Both the position numbers and the translations under genes were made by a program. Source: Opitutia bacterium (GTDB lineage: Bacteria; Verrucomicrobiota; Verrucomicrobiia; Opitutales; Opitutaceae). From it: 64,000 bases of DNA. The stretch spans positions 41,557-105,556 of the forward strand of contig CANJCM010000006.1 of assembly GCA_947472765.1 (NCBI GenBank), in the 5' to 3' direction. The notes beneath the pieces are model-generated. The model did no database searches and had not been told where the DNA came from. It saw only the letters and a list, made by a program, of their open reading frames with translations. Positions 25,454-36,198 of this stretch are shown here, one piece after another (position 1 is the first letter of the stretch; each line of letters opens with the position of its first letter).

Positions 25454-28233
25454 TTGTGGCGGAAGAGATCGCTCTGGACGATCTGGTGCACGAGCGTGCG
25501 AACCCCGAAGCCCTGCGGCTTCGCGGTGTCGAGGATGCGGTCGACCGCCGCGCGATCGCTGAATCGCACCGGGGCTGCGGTCGCATAGGTGATCAGCTGC
25601 CGCGCGAGGTTACGCGCGATGGCCCGCTCGTCCTGCAGGAGGAGCTGCTTGAATTCACGGACGTCCTTGAAGGTGCGCCCATCCACAAGCTGGCCGCTGG
25701 ATTCAACGGGCAGCGCGTAGTGAAACATAAAGGGCCAGCCATTGATGCCGAAGCCGGGCTCGGGCGTCGCATCCGGCGACTCCGCCCGATAACGGTCACG
25801 CCATCCGCCCATCACATCGAAACTCTCGAGGGCAAACCCGGGCTGGTCGATCCGGCGGTGACACACCGCACAGCTTTCGTCGGCCCGGTGTTTCTCGAGC
25901 TGCTGGCGAATCGTGACGGCCCCGCGGATATCCGGGTCGACGGCGGGGACGGACGCCGGCGGCGGGGGCGGCGGCTCGCCGAGAATACGCTCCGCAATCC
26001 AGACGCCGCGCAGCACGGGCGAGGTCGTCGTGCCGTTGGCGGTGACCTTGAGCACGCTGGCCTGGGTCATCAGACCGCCGCGCGGGCTGTCCGCCGGGAG
26101 CTTCGCCTTGCGCATCACGGCGCCCTTCACGCCGTCGACGCCGTAGTGGCGGGCGAGCCGCTCGTTGAGAAAGGTGAACTCGGAATTGATTACGTTCCGC
26201 GCCGGGAGATCGGCTCGCAGCAACTCGGCAAAGAAGAGCCGCGTTTCCTCCACGGCGGCATCCTTCAGCGGATCGTCGAGCTCGTAATCGTTATAGAGAG
26301 TGCTGGAGGGCGAGCTGTCGTCGATCTTCCGCAAATCGAGCCAGTAATCGAGGAACGCCTCGACGAAGCGGTCCGACCGCGGATCCGCGAGCATCCGCTC
26401 GGTCTGCGCGCGCAGCGATTCGGAGCGGCCGAGCTCTCCCCTCGCCGCGAGTCCGCGGAGGATCGAGTCGGGTTCCGAGTTCCACAGGAAGAGCGCGAGT
26501 CGCGTCGCGAGCGCGTAATCGTCAAGCCGGCCCGTCGGCTCCTCGACGAAGACGAATCCAGGCGACGCGAGAACCGCCGTGTAACCGGCGACCATCGACT
26601 GGGCGAAGTTGTGCCCCGTTGCCAGCTCCTGCCGAATGACGCCCAGGAAACGCTGCACATCGCGATCCTCCACCGGCCGCCGGTAGGCGCGCGCCATGAA
26701 GGAACGGAGCAATCGGTCGGCGTCCGCGGAGGGATTCGCCGACTCCACCTCGACGGTCACCTGCGCGAGCGGCGGACCGCCCCGGCCGCCACCGCCTCCA
26801 GGTCCGCGACCTCCGCGCGGCGCGGGTGCGACGACATCGAGTTCGAGTCCGTCCGTGCCGGCCGGGAGTTTCTTCATCGGCAGATCGCCGAAGAGCGTGC
26901 GGTAGCCGGCGCCGGCATTTGGATCCTCGAGCGGACCGTCGACTTCGATCCACTGCACGGCCACGCCCGGCATGCCGTCGAGCTCGGCGAGCGGGTTGCG
27001 GACGCCGTACAATTCGCCGGTGGTGCGGCTGCGATAGAGTCGGTTGGGATCGGTTTGGATCACCTCGTTCGGCATGAGCATGACCTCGATCTCACTCACC
27101 GAAGGCTCGGGCTTGAAGTCGAAGGCCCCGACCCGCCGTTTGAGTGCGCCGGTCTGGGCATACACGCCGATGGGTTCGTCGCGGCGGCCCGGCGAGACGT
27201 CGTCGGTGTCGGGGCGGAACCACTGAAAAGGAAGGTCCACCGGCGCCTTCTTCGCGCCCGTGCCCTGCCACATCGTGCGGGAGGCGCCATTGCCGACCCA
27301 GATGGTGTAACCACTAAAACGGATCCGGTACCGTGCCGCCGTCGGCGCGCGAAACTGGGTCCAGCTGTACCCGCCAAAATCCGCGAAGGTACTCGCCACC
27401 TTGCCGATCGCCTCCTGGTTGCGGATCTCCGGATCGGCCTCGCCGACCGTCAGCGGCGCACGCCCGGCCCTCACGTCGGGCTGACCGCGGCCCTGCAGCA
27501 CCGGAAAATTGGTCCGCTCCGGCGAGGTGTTGAATTCCTGCAACTGGAAATTCCGGCCCAGCGCGGGTTCGTCGCGCGCGTAGTAACGCTTCGTCTGGCG
27601 CGCCGGCCGATCGAGTTGCGCGCTCATGGCCTGCCGCATGCCGTAATCCGCCGCGCTCATGTAGCGCGCCAGATGGACGTGCGAGACATCGAGGGCGCGG
27701 CTGATTTTGTTGAAGCGAAACGCCTCGCCGTCCTCCGGCAGCTGCGACTTCACCTGCAGCCACGGCGCCTGCAGCAAATCGCGCAGCGCGTTCTCATACT
27801 CGTAGCGATTGAGACGGCGGCGGGTCGTCCGTCCGTCGCGCGCGGTCTTTTCCTGTTCGAAGCCCGTCAGTGCCGTCGCCACGCTGCGGACGAACGGAGC
27901 GAGTTCCTTCGCTTCGGGACGGCGCTTCTCCTTGGGCGGCATCTCGCCTGCCTGCACGCGATCATGGACCTTCACCCACGTGGCGAAGTTGGCCGGATCG
28001 GAGGGGGCAAACGCGAAACTCGTGAGGTCGAGGCCGCCTTCCTTGTCGACGTCGTTGTGACAGGACGAGCAGTGACGATCCGTGAAGTCCAGCACGTCGG
28101 GCCCGAGCCCGGCCGCCGCGGAAACGGAGAGTGGAGCCAGCGCTGCGACGGCCAGCAAGCCGGCCGCCCACCAGCTCGACCGGGGGCGAATTTCGGACCA
28201 GAGAGCAAGGGGCGCAGGAAAATTCGGATTCAT
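25450..28233 (-). CDS. DUF1592/DUF1587/DUF1588/DUF1585 exported cytochrome-like protein (copy B)
   Basis: 927 aa. After an export helix (AAGLLAVAALAPLSVSAAA) it follows the family order: heme motif CSSCH in [18 protein letters not shown] (near 55), DUF1587 ([18 protein letters not shown]), beta-rich middle, a Gly/Arg linker ([15 protein letters not shown]), DUF1595 ([14 protein letters not shown]), DUF1592 ([20 protein letters not shown]), DUF1588 with CAVCH, and DUF1585. It shares more with copy C (29735-32470) than with copy A, for example in [20 protein letters not shown]. It starts 108 nt after the DUF1552 gene upstream and overlaps the SUMF1-like gene downstream by 4 nt. Confidence 0.93.
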   Translation of the reverse strand: MNPNFPAPLALWSEIRPRSSWWAAGLLAVAALAPLSVSAAAGLGPDVLDFTDRHCSSCHNDVDKEGGLDLTSFAFAPSDPANFATWVKVHDRVQAGEMPPKEKRRPEAKELAPFVRSVATALTGFEQEKTARDGRTTRRRLNRYEYENALRDLLQAPWLQVKSQLPEDGEAFRFNKISRALDVSHVHLARYMSAADYGMRQAMSAQLDRPARQTKRYYARDEPALGRNFQLQEFNTSPERTNFPVLQGRGQPDVRAGRAPLTVGEADPEIRNQEAIGKVASTFADFGGYSWTQFRAPTAARYRIRFSGYTIWVGNGASRTMWQGTGAKKAPVDLPFQWFRPDTDDVSPGRRDEPIGVYAQTGALKRRVGAFDFKPEPSVSEIEVMLMPNEVIQTDPNRLYRSRTTGELYGVRNPLAELDGMPGVAVQWIEVDGPLEDPNAGAGYRTLFGDLPMKKLPAGTDGLELDVVAPAPRGGRGPGGGGGRGGPPLAQVTVEVESANPSADADRLLRSFMARAYRRPVEDRDVQRFLGVIRQELATGHNFAQSMVAGYTAVLASPGFVFVEEPTGRLDDYALATRLALFLWNSEPDSILRGLAARGELGRSESLRAQTERMLADPRSDRFVEAFLDYWLDLRKIDDSSPSSTLYNDYELDDPLKDAAVEETRLFFAELLRADLPARNVINSEFTFLNERLARHYGVDGVKGAVMRKAKLPADSPRGGLMTQASVLKVTANGTTTSPVLRGVWIAERILGEPPPPPPASVPAVDPDIRGAVTIRQQLEKHRADESCAVCHRRIDQPGFALESFDVMGGWRDRYRAESPDATPEPGFGINGWPFMFHYALPVESSGQLVDGRTFKDVREFKQLLLQDERAIARNLARQLITYATAAPVRFSDRAAVDRILDTAKPQGFGVRTLVHQIVQSDLFRHK

Positions 28234-28341
28234 GGGCGGCAGGGTGTTTTCACCAGCGACGCAAGGGCGGCAGAGTTGGAGCCGGCGGGAACGACGTTCC
28301 TGCTCGCCCGGCGGGGAAATGCGGCGGGCGGACCGGGAAGG

Positions 28342-29688
28342 TCACGTCATTTCCAAGCCGCGCATCGTGCCGGTCGACGAGGCAAACCGATCCGTCTGGA
28401 TCCCCATCCGCTGCAGAATCGAGACGAAGAGATTCGGAAGCGGATAATTGTAGGTCGTGTCGAACACGAGGTGCTGGCCGTGCTTGAAACCGCCGCCGGC
28501 GAAGACCATCGGCATGTTCGTCGTCACGTGCCGGTTCGCGTCGCCGAAATTCGAGCCGTAGAGAACCATCGTGCGATCGAGCAGTGACTCCTCGCCTTCC
28601 CGCACGGATTTCAAATCGGAGAGCAGGTCGGCCAGCAGCTTCATGTGCAGCAGGTCGATCGCCTTCAACTGCGTCAGCTTGTCGTCCGCTTTGCCGTGGT
28701 GGGAAAGGTTATGGTAGCCCTCGTTGATCGGGACGTTCGGAATCTCCAGCACCGGCGTCGCGACACTGTCGAGCATGAGCGTGATGGACCGCGTCGAGTC
28801 GGTCTCGAACGCGAGCCGCGCGAGATCGTACATGACCTTAACCTTCCCCATGTACTGCGCGGGACTCGCCGGATCGACTGGCGCCGGGACCTTCACCACC
28901 GGCTTGGGCTTCTGTTCCCAGCCCCGGGAAGCGAGCAGCCGGCCTTCGAGATCACGCACGCTCGTAAAATACTGATCGAGCCGGTCGCGGTCATCCGAGC
29001 CGAGATTCGTCTGCAGATCCTTCGCCTGGCCGGCGACGGCATCGAGGATGCTTCGGCCGGTATCGAGCTTGCGGATTTGTTTCTCCACCTGCTGCGGCGT
29101 GCCCTGGAGAAAGAGCTGCTTGAACACGTCGGCGGCCTTTTCCTCCGGAGGGATGGCAACGCCCGTGCCCGTGCACGACAGGCTCCGGGCCCGCGTGTTG
29201 ACCGAGAGCGTCAGCGAGGGGAAACGTGTCAGGGTGCCGATGCGCTCACCGATGTATTGATCGAGCGAGATGGTATTGCGGAAGGAACTGCTGGCCGGGT
29301 GCGGCGCCGCCGTGAGGAAGGCCACATCCGCCGGATGACCGCCGTCGACGTTCGGGTGCGAGACTCCGCTGAAGACAGTAAAGTCCTGGCGATGCGACAT
29401 CAGCGGCTCGAGGTAGATCGACGGCTTGTAGTCGCGGCCGGCACCCTCGGGGAAGAAGTTCCAGGACAGGAGCCCGAGATTGTTACAGATGCCGATCATC
29501 CGTCGCGGGTGCGCCGCAGGAGCCAGCGGGGAGGACGATTCCGCGGCGCGGGCGAGGCCGGGCCGCATGACATTGAGCATCGGGAGCGCGAGCGCGACAC
29601 CGGCGCCCTGCAGGAACCGCCGCCGGTCCAGGGGACGACGGGTGACGATGTAAGGGGCGGCGAGCGGAGAGTTGGTCGGCTGTTTCAT
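28342..29688 (-). CDS. DUF1552 family protein, exported (copy 2)
   Basis: 448 aa, close paralogue of 14358-15707. The leader [19 protein letters not shown] resembles a twin-arginine signal. Family motifs match the first copy: [68 protein letters not shown] and the same end, GTMRGLEMT. It starts 46 nt downstream of DUF1592 copy C and is followed by copy B, so one DUF1552 protein is encoded between two DUF1592 proteins. Function unknown. Confidence 0.93.
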   Translation of the reverse strand: MKQPTNSPLAAPYIVTRRPLDRRRFLQGAGVALALPMLNVMRPGLARAAESSSPLAPAAHPRRMIGICNNLGLLSWNFFPEGAGRDYKPSIYLEPLMSHRQDFTVFSGVSHPNVDGGHPADVAFLTAAPHPASSSFRNTISLDQYIGERIGTLTRFPSLTLSVNTRARSLSCTGTGVAIPPEEKAADVFKQLFLQGTPQQVEKQIRKLDTGRSILDAVAGQAKDLQTNLGSDDRDRLDQYFTSVRDLEGRLLASRGWEQKPKPVVKVPAPVDPASPAQYMGKVKVMYDLARLAFETDSTRSITLMLDSVATPVLEIPNVPINEGYHNLSHHGKADDKLTQLKAIDLLHMKLLADLLSDLKSVREGEESLLDRTMVLYGSNFGDANRHVTTNMPMVFAGGGFKHGQHLVFDTTYNYPLPNLFVSILQRMGIQTDRFASSTGTMRGLEMT

Positions 29689-29734
29689 AGGAGGATCCGG
29701 GGAGGATTGGTCGGGAGGGCGAGCGAGCCGCCCG

Positions 29735-32470
29735 TCATTTATTCAGGAAGAGATCGCTCTGCACGATCTCGTGGATGAGCGTGCGCACGCCAAAGCCATC
29801 GCCCTGCGCCCGCTGGAGAACAGTCTCGATCGCAGCGCGGTCGGCAAAGCGGACCGGGGCGGAGGTGGCATAGATGGTGAGCTGTCGCGCCAGATTCCGG
29901 GCAATGGCGCGCTCGTCGCGTAGCAAGAGCTGCTTGAAGCTGCGGATATCGTCGAACTTGCGTCCGTCGGCGAGCTGGCCGCCGGCCTCCACGGGGAGCG
30001 CGTAGTGAAACGCAAAAGCCCACCCGTTGATGCCGAAGCCTTTTTCCGGATCGGCGTCGGGCGATTCCGCCCGGTAGCGATCCCGCCAGCCGCCCATCAC
30101 ATCGAAATTCTCCAACGCGAAACCGGGCGGATCGATTTTGCGATGACAGGCCGCGCAACTCTCGTCGGCGCGATGTTTCTCGAGCTGCTGGCGGATGGTG
30201 ACCGCGCCGCGGATGTCGGGATCAACCGCGGGAACCGAGGCCGGCGGCTGGGGCGGCGGCTGGCCAAGGATGCGTTCGGAGATCCAGACGCCTCGCACCA
30301 CGGGGGAAGTCGTGGTTCCGTTTGCGGTCACCTTGAGCACGCTCGCCTGCGTCATCAGACCACCCCGCGGACTGCTGGCCGGCAGCGAGACGCGGCGCAT
30401 CTTCACGCCCTGCACTCCCGGGACACCGTAGTGCTGCGCGAGCCGCTCATTGAGGAAGGCAAAATCCGAATCGACGATCGTGCGGGCCGGGAGGTTGGCG
30501 CGGACGAGTTCGTAGAAGAACAACCGAGTTTCATCGAGCGCGGCGTCCTTGAGCGGATCGTCGAGCTCGTAGTCGTTGTACAAGGTGCTCGAGGGCGACG
30601 AGTCGTCGATCTTGCGGAGATCGAGCCAGTAATCCGTGAACGCCTCGGCGAAGCGCCCCGATTTTGGATCGTTCAGGAGTCGTTCCGTCTGCGCGCGCAG
30701 CACTTCCGGCCGGCGGAGTTCACCCTTCGCCGCGAGTTCGCGCAGCGCCAGATCCGGTTCGGAATTCCAAAGGAACAACGCGAGGCGCGTGGCGAGGGCG
30801 TGGTCATCGAGCCGGCCCGGCTTTTCCTCGACAAAAACGAACCCGGGCGACGCGAGCACGGCGGTGTAACCCGCCACCATTGACTGGGCGAAGTTGTGTC
30901 CGGCCTCGAGCTGGCCGTGAATGACTGCGAGGAAGCGCTGGACATCGCGGTCCTGGACGGTGCGGCGATAAGCCCGGGCCATGAAAGTCCGCAACAGTTG
31001 CTCCGCATCCTGCTTGGGGTTCGCCGAGACCACATCGATCGGCACCTGCTGCATGGGCGGACCGCCGCGTCCGCCACCGCCGCCGGGGGCACCGCGGCCG
31101 GCGGGCATCGCCGCGACCACGTCGATTTCAAGTCCGTCTTCGCCGCGAGCGAGTCGCTTCAAGGGCAGGCTGCCAAAGAGGATCTGGTAGCCCGCGCCCG
31201 TCGCTTCGTCGGAGATCGGTCCGTCGACTTCCATCCATTGCATCGCGAAACCGGGCATGCCGTCGACTTGCGCCAGCGGATTCCGGCTGCCGAAAAGTTC
31301 GCCGGTGACACGCAGGCGAATGAAGCGGGCCGCATCGGCTTGAATGACTTCATTCGCATTCAGGATCACGTCGAGTTCACCCACGGTGGGCTCGGGCTTG
31401 ATGTCGAACATGCCGAGGCGGCGTTTCACGCCGCCCAACTGGGCATAGACGCCAATCGGTTCGTCCTGCCGGCCCTTCGAAACATCATCGACGTCGGGGC
31501 GGAACCACTGGAGGGCGAGGTCAACCGGACCCTTGTCCGCACCGGTCCCACGCCACTGGGTTCGATTCGAGCCGGGCCCGACCCAAATCGAATAGCCGCT
31601 GAACCGGACCTGGTAGCGGCCCGACACTGGGGCGCGAAACTGGCTCCAGCTATAACCGCCGGCATCGCTGAAGATGCTCGCGACTTTCCCGAGCGCCTCG
31701 CGATTGCGCGTCTCGGGATCCGTGTCGCCGACCGTGAGCGGCTCCTGACTGAGTCGCACGGCCGGCTGGGCCTTCGAGTCGAGCACCGGGAAGGTGAGCC
31801 GATCGGGATACGAATTGAACTCGTGGAGTGTGAAATTCCTCAGGATGCCCGGAATGTCGCGGCTGTAATAGCGGCGGACCGTGCGGGCCGGACGTTCGAG
31901 CTGCACGCTGATGGCCTGCCGCATCGCGTAATCAGCGGCACTCATGTAGCGGGCCATGTGGACGTGCGAGACATCCAGTGCCCGGCTCACTTTGTTGAAA
32001 CGAAAGGCCTCGCCGTCCTCCGGCAGCTGGCTCTTCACCTGCAGCCAGGGCGCATTGAGAAGATCGCGCAGGGCGTTTTCATACTCGTAGCGATTCAGCC
32101 GTCGCTCGGTGGCGCGGCCGTCGCGCGCCGCCTTGGCCTGTTCGAAGGACGTGAGCGAGCCGGCGAGCTGCTGAAGAAACGGCGCCACCTCGTTCGCGGC
32201 GGGACGCTTCTTTTCCTTCGGCGGCATTTCGCCGGTCTGGATGCGATCGTGAACTTTCACCCACGTCTGAAAATTCGCCGCATCCTTCGGATCGAACTTC
32301 AGGCTCGTCAGGTCCAGGCCCGCCTCCTTGTCGACGTCGTTGTGGCAGCTCGAGCAGTAACGATCCGTGAACGCCACCGGATCGATCTCCGCCGCGCCGG
32401 CCGCCCCTCCGGCCAAGGCCAGGAGCAGCGGCATCACGAAAAACGGTGGGAGCGACGGCAGGCGGATCAT
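29735..32470 (-). CDS. DUF1592/DUF1587/DUF1588/DUF1585 exported cytochrome-like protein (copy C)
   Basis: 911 aa, first gene of the block. The signal peptide is [20 protein letters not shown]; the heme motif CSSCH comes early (near 36), then DUF1587 ([16 protein letters not shown]), the beta-rich middle ([20 protein letters not shown]), a Gly-rich linker ([15 protein letters not shown]), DUF1595 ([14 protein letters not shown]), DUF1592 ([20 protein letters not shown]), DUF1588 with CAACH, and DUF1585 to the end (DLFLNK). The middle repeats phrases such as RIRFSGYTIWVG across copies, reminiscent of a carbohydrate- or ligand-binding sandwich. The likely promoter is upstream of 32470. Confidence 0.93.
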   Translation of the reverse strand: MIRLPSLPPFFVMPLLLALAGGAAGAAEIDPVAFTDRYCSSCHNDVDKEAGLDLTSLKFDPKDAANFQTWVKVHDRIQTGEMPPKEKKRPAANEVAPFLQQLAGSLTSFEQAKAARDGRATERRLNRYEYENALRDLLNAPWLQVKSQLPEDGEAFRFNKVSRALDVSHVHMARYMSAADYAMRQAISVQLERPARTVRRYYSRDIPGILRNFTLHEFNSYPDRLTFPVLDSKAQPAVRLSQEPLTVGDTDPETRNREALGKVASIFSDAGGYSWSQFRAPVSGRYQVRFSGYSIWVGPGSNRTQWRGTGADKGPVDLALQWFRPDVDDVSKGRQDEPIGVYAQLGGVKRRLGMFDIKPEPTVGELDVILNANEVIQADAARFIRLRVTGELFGSRNPLAQVDGMPGFAMQWMEVDGPISDEATGAGYQILFGSLPLKRLARGEDGLEIDVVAAMPAGRGAPGGGGGRGGPPMQQVPIDVVSANPKQDAEQLLRTFMARAYRRTVQDRDVQRFLAVIHGQLEAGHNFAQSMVAGYTAVLASPGFVFVEEKPGRLDDHALATRLALFLWNSEPDLALRELAAKGELRRPEVLRAQTERLLNDPKSGRFAEAFTDYWLDLRKIDDSSPSSTLYNDYELDDPLKDAALDETRLFFYELVRANLPARTIVDSDFAFLNERLAQHYGVPGVQGVKMRRVSLPASSPRGGLMTQASVLKVTANGTTTSPVVRGVWISERILGQPPPQPPASVPAVDPDIRGAVTIRQQLEKHRADESCAACHRKIDPPGFALENFDVMGGWRDRYRAESPDADPEKGFGINGWAFAFHYALPVEAGGQLADGRKFDDIRSFKQLLLRDERAIARNLARQLTIYATSAPVRFADRAAIETVLQRAQGDGFGVRTLIHEIVQSDLFLNK

Positions 32471-32624
32471 GTCAGGAGCGCGGCGAAACCTGGGAGTGCG
32501 GGCTCATACGCGAGAGTCACGGGACAATGTCACGCGCGAGCGCCCAAAGCAACCGGCCGACGCGACAGAAAGCAGCCCCGGGACTCACAATTTCGTGACA
32601 TGGTGGACAGGGGTCCGGGGCCGG

Positions 32625-32654
32625 AAAAGCCGGACCGCGCGAGGCGGTCCGGCT
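32625..32654 (-). terminator. Rho-independent terminator of the TonB receptor gene
   Basis: On the minus strand, 25 nt after the receptor stop: AGCCGGACCGC, loop CTCGC, GCGGTCCGGCT, then a short T-run. The stem is a perfect 11 bp. Confidence 0.85.
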
Positions 32655-32679
32655 CTTGAGAAATCCCGGGAAACGGAGA

Positions 32680-35600
32680 TCAGAAGTTCAGCTTGGCGGA
32701 CAGCATGTAATTCCGCGGCATGATCACGGACGGGTTGCCAGGAACGGTCTTGTTCGCCGGCGTCGTCCAGTCGCCGTTGAGCGGCACCTGCTTGGTGGGA
32801 TTCGTGGCGGCGGAAGTGCCGAGGTTGCCGTAGATCGGCTTCTGCCAGTCGAAGAGATTGTCGATCTGCAGATCGAACTGAAGGGTCTTCGGCGCCAGCT
32901 TGCGGCGCTCACGGAGGGTCACCGTGTAGGACATCGTGCCGACTGCCTTGTAGAAGGCATTCCCGTAAACCGGCGTGTATTGGTCGACGCGGGGATCATC
33001 GATGGCCAGCGCCGGATTGTTCGGGTCAGGAATGGTGTCGCTGCCGCGGAAACCAACGACCTGGCCCGAACGGTAGTTTACCGCGAGGCCCACGCGGAGC
33101 CCCTTCAGCTTGCCGTTGCGCAGACGGTAATCGGTGGCGACGTTGCCCACCCACTCGGCCTGGCCGGTCTGGAGCTGCGGCAGCGTTCCGAGCACGTTCG
33201 GCATGACGGTTTGCTGCAGGGTATTCCAGGCGTTCGCGGCGGCGGTGACACGGGTCTGGTTGATCTTCGCCGGGTCGTTGAGCGACGGATTGATGAAGGC
33301 GACGTTGTCCGCACCGATGATGACACCGGCGTCGTTCAGAATCTGGCGAATCACGGACTCCGTGTCCTTGTAATACTGAATCATCTCGGGGTAACGGTCG
33401 GTGATGATCGGGGTCGTCTTCGCGAGATTGAAGGTCATGCGCCAGTTCGGCGTGAAGTTCGCGGTCAACTCGGACTCATAGCCCTTCGTGTTGGAGGTCA
33501 CCGTGGATTGCACGGCGAAGGTGAAGGTCTTCAGGCCGCGGATGTTCGCTCCGTTTTCGCTCAGGTCGCCGATGACCGGGGCGTTCGCGATGCTGCTGTA
33601 GGCGCCGGTGAAGCCGCCGACCGCGGTCACGCGGGCGCCGACCTGGCTGGCGTCGTACATGCCGAAGCTGAACGACATCTTGCCGTTCGGCAGGGTAACG
33701 CGGACACCGTAGTCCTTGCCGTCCGAGGTCGTCACCTTGCCAAGGGTGCCGTCAATCAGGGGCGTCGTGCCCTCAGACAAGTCGTAGGTCTGGCTCTTGT
33801 TGCCGTAGATGCCCAACCACGGGAAAATATTGAGCACCGCACCCGTGGTGTAGGTATTCACGTTGTTGTACACGATCGGCACACTAAAGTCGTCGCGGAA
33901 GCGGTCCTTGGCATATTGCGCCAGGGGCAGCGGGACGCCGCCCACGACCGCAGTCGGACGAACGAACGCGCCGTCCTCGGGCCCGATGACCTTGCCGGTC
34001 GCATCCTTCGGGAAGTAGCGCAGACCCCAGTAATCGTCGGGGGGCAGCGTGCGGTAGGTGAGGTACGAACCATCCCAGCCCGCAGGCATCCGGCCGGCCT
34101 GCAGATAACGGAGTTGCTGGTACTGGGTCAGATCGCGACGGTACGCGCCGATCAGGATCAAGCGGTTCTTGAACAAATCGAGGTTCGCGGCGCCCTGAAT
34201 GAAGCGGAGCTTGCGCTTGCTGTCGCCCAAACGCTCTTCGCGACGCACGTCTGAAACGTACTTCGGGGTCAGCGACTCAGTGATGCCGTTGACCGGATTA
34301 TAAAGGCTAAGCGGCCGCTTCACGATTGAATCGGGGTTAAACGGCCGATCGAGTTCGTCGACGTAGTGCCGGGTCCAGTAGGTGAACTGGGTTTGCTCGA
34401 CATCCGAGGCCCAGCCACGGGCGTCGGCCCGGATGCTCGTCAGGCCCAGCAAGGGCTGGTCCGAGCGCTCTTCCAGCAGATGCTTCGTCTGGCCCGCCAT
34501 GATGCCGGCCTGCAGTTTTCCGATCCGGGTGTCACGCCGGTAGACGGCCTGCGCCCGGATATTGGTGAAGGTGTGAATCTTCCAGACGCGTTGGTCGAAA
34601 TACTCGCTGTAGGGCCGGAGAAAATTCGGATTCGGCGCGCCGTTCGGCAGGGTCTGGAGGATGTCCATGCGGATGTCGTTGAGCCCGTCGCGCACGTTCG
34701 AGCGGCCAAAGAGATTCGAGTGATTGATGTTCCCGGCGACCTCGAGAAACAGGTGTTCGCCCAGGGTATAGTTCATGAAAATCGAGCGGCTGAGGCTCTT
34801 CTCATGGTAAGTCGGGACGTCACTGCTCCACATCGTCGTGTCTGACTGGTCGAAGCGATGGAAGTAAGGGGAACCGCCCTCGACATTCATATAGCGGGTG
34901 TTGTTGGAGACGCCCGTGAATGCGCCCGCCATCTCCGCGCCGCGCAGGCTGAAGCCGACCGTGCGGATGGGCTTGCCCTCGAGCCGGTTGGTCAGCGTCG
35001 GGTCCGCATTGTAGGCCGCCCCGAGCGTCTCGAAGGTATTCTGGAAGTTGAGCGGCATCGGCCCGAACGACTGGTGGTAAACCCACTTCATCGGCGTGCG
35101 GCGCTGAATACCGGCCGCCGCGAGGAAGGCATTGGTCGGTGCACCCGCCCCGGTCAGCGGAGCCGTGAAATTATAGGTCCGGCCGTCCCAGCCGGAAACG
35201 GTGTCCTTCAGGATCGTGAACTTGGACTCGCTGCGATCACCGTACTCGACTTCGCCGCGGATGGTGAACTTCGGGGTGACGTTGTAGGTGGCGGCGATGT
35301 GGTAGCCGGTGCGCTTCGCCCATTCAAAGGACCGCCAAGTGTCGCCATCGGACAACATGGCGTTCAGGCGGACCGCAATCTTGTCGTTGATCGGCTGGTT
35401 CACGTCGAACGACACGCGGTACCGGTTGTAGGTGCCGACCGAAAGTTTCATTTCCTGAATCTGGCGGCTGGTGATCGCCTGCTTGGTCACCGAGTTGATC
35501 GTGCCACCCACGCCGCCGGCGCCGAAGAGCACGGAATTCGGCCCGCGCGCGAAGTCGACGCGGTCGAGATTGAAACTGTCCGCCGTGTACTGGAAGTTGA

Positions 35601-36015
35601 AGAAATTGACCTGCGGCTGGCCGACTTTCACGCCGCGCATCGTGATCTGCGACGCCTCGGTGCGGCCGTATTGCCGCTGGGTGCCGTCGTTATCCATCGA
35701 GTAGGCGCCCGTCGTGAACTGCGCCGCCTGGCTGACATCGGTGATGTTGAACGCCTCGAGAAACTCCTTCGTCACGACGGAGTAGGCGACGGGCGTGTCC
35801 TTCAGCGCGGTGGCGATACGTCCGCCGGCCAGCGAACTGGCGGCCACGAAGCCAACGTCCGAGGCCGCGCTGACGCTGAACGGATCGAGCTTCACCGCCG
35901 CCTCTTCTTTTGCTTGTGGCGCCAACGGCGCGGATTGTCCCCAGAGGGGAAGAGCACTCAGGCTCAAGGCAGCGAGCGCGGAGCAGATAACCGGTTTTGC
36001 TTGGGGCAATTTCAT
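32680..36015 (-). CDS. TonB-dependent outer-membrane receptor
   Basis: 1111 aa from the ATG at 36015, where a signal peptide begins (MKLPQAKPVICSALAALSLS); the frame is open further upstream without leader features. After export the plug domain follows: LAGGRIATALKDTPVAYSVV, FNITDVSQAAQFTTGAY, then DRVDFARGPNSVLFGAGGVG, the classic plug end. The large C-terminal part is a beta-barrel ending in RNYMLSAKLNF with a terminal Phe. It imports a large or scarce ligand with TonB energy. Such receptors are highly expanded in Opitutaceae, and the ligand is unknown. A PAS-AraC regulator gene lies 183 nt upstream on the same strand and is the best candidate for its control. Confidence 0.93.
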   Translation of the reverse strand: MKLPQAKPVICSALAALSLSALPLWGQSAPLAPQAKEEAAVKLDPFSVSAASDVGFVAASSLAGGRIATALKDTPVAYSVVTKEFLEAFNITDVSQAAQFTTGAYSMDNDGTQRQYGRTEASQITMRGVKVGQPQVNFFNFQYTADSFNLDRVDFARGPNSVLFGAGGVGGTINSVTKQAITSRQIQEMKLSVGTYNRYRVSFDVNQPINDKIAVRLNAMLSDGDTWRSFEWAKRTGYHIAATYNVTPKFTIRGEVEYGDRSESKFTILKDTVSGWDGRTYNFTAPLTGAGAPTNAFLAAAGIQRRTPMKWVYHQSFGPMPLNFQNTFETLGAAYNADPTLTNRLEGKPIRTVGFSLRGAEMAGAFTGVSNNTRYMNVEGGSPYFHRFDQSDTTMWSSDVPTYHEKSLSRSIFMNYTLGEHLFLEVAGNINHSNLFGRSNVRDGLNDIRMDILQTLPNGAPNPNFLRPYSEYFDQRVWKIHTFTNIRAQAVYRRDTRIGKLQAGIMAGQTKHLLEERSDQPLLGLTSIRADARGWASDVEQTQFTYWTRHYVDELDRPFNPDSIVKRPLSLYNPVNGITESLTPKYVSDVRREERLGDSKRKLRFIQGAANLDLFKNRLILIGAYRRDLTQYQQLRYLQAGRMPAGWDGSYLTYRTLPPDDYWGLRYFPKDATGKVIGPEDGAFVRPTAVVGGVPLPLAQYAKDRFRDDFSVPIVYNNVNTYTTGAVLNIFPWLGIYGNKSQTYDLSEGTTPLIDGTLGKVTTSDGKDYGVRVTLPNGKMSFSFGMYDASQVGARVTAVGGFTGAYSSIANAPVIGDLSENGANIRGLKTFTFAVQSTVTSNTKGYESELTANFTPNWRMTFNLAKTTPIITDRYPEMIQYYKDTESVIRQILNDAGVIIGADNVAFINPSLNDPAKINQTRVTAAANAWNTLQQTVMPNVLGTLPQLQTGQAEWVGNVATDYRLRNGKLKGLRVGLAVNYRSGQVVGFRGSDTIPDPNNPALAIDDPRVDQYTPVYGNAFYKAVGTMSYTVTLRERRKLAPKTLQFDLQIDNLFDWQKPIYGNLGTSAATNPTKQVPLNGDWTTPANKTVPGNPSVIMPRNYMLSAKLNF

Positions 36016-36198
36016 GGTAGGTAATTTGTTAAATTTTCCGCTCGCGCCGCTAGGTGAACGGCGCCACGCGACAGGGGTAAGACGGGGCAGGAAGCAGGGG
36101 CCGGAGGCGCTTGCCTTCGGATCAGGCGAAAGAGTAGCGAAATGGGGTGTTACCGAATAGAAGGCTGGCGACATTTCTTGGTAGAAACGCGGCGTCGG

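Noticed and set aside
25456..28587. 1043-aa open frame on the plus strand
   Set aside because: Antisense shadow of DUF1592 copy B. Long antisense frames are expected at this GC content; no start signal or domain was seen.
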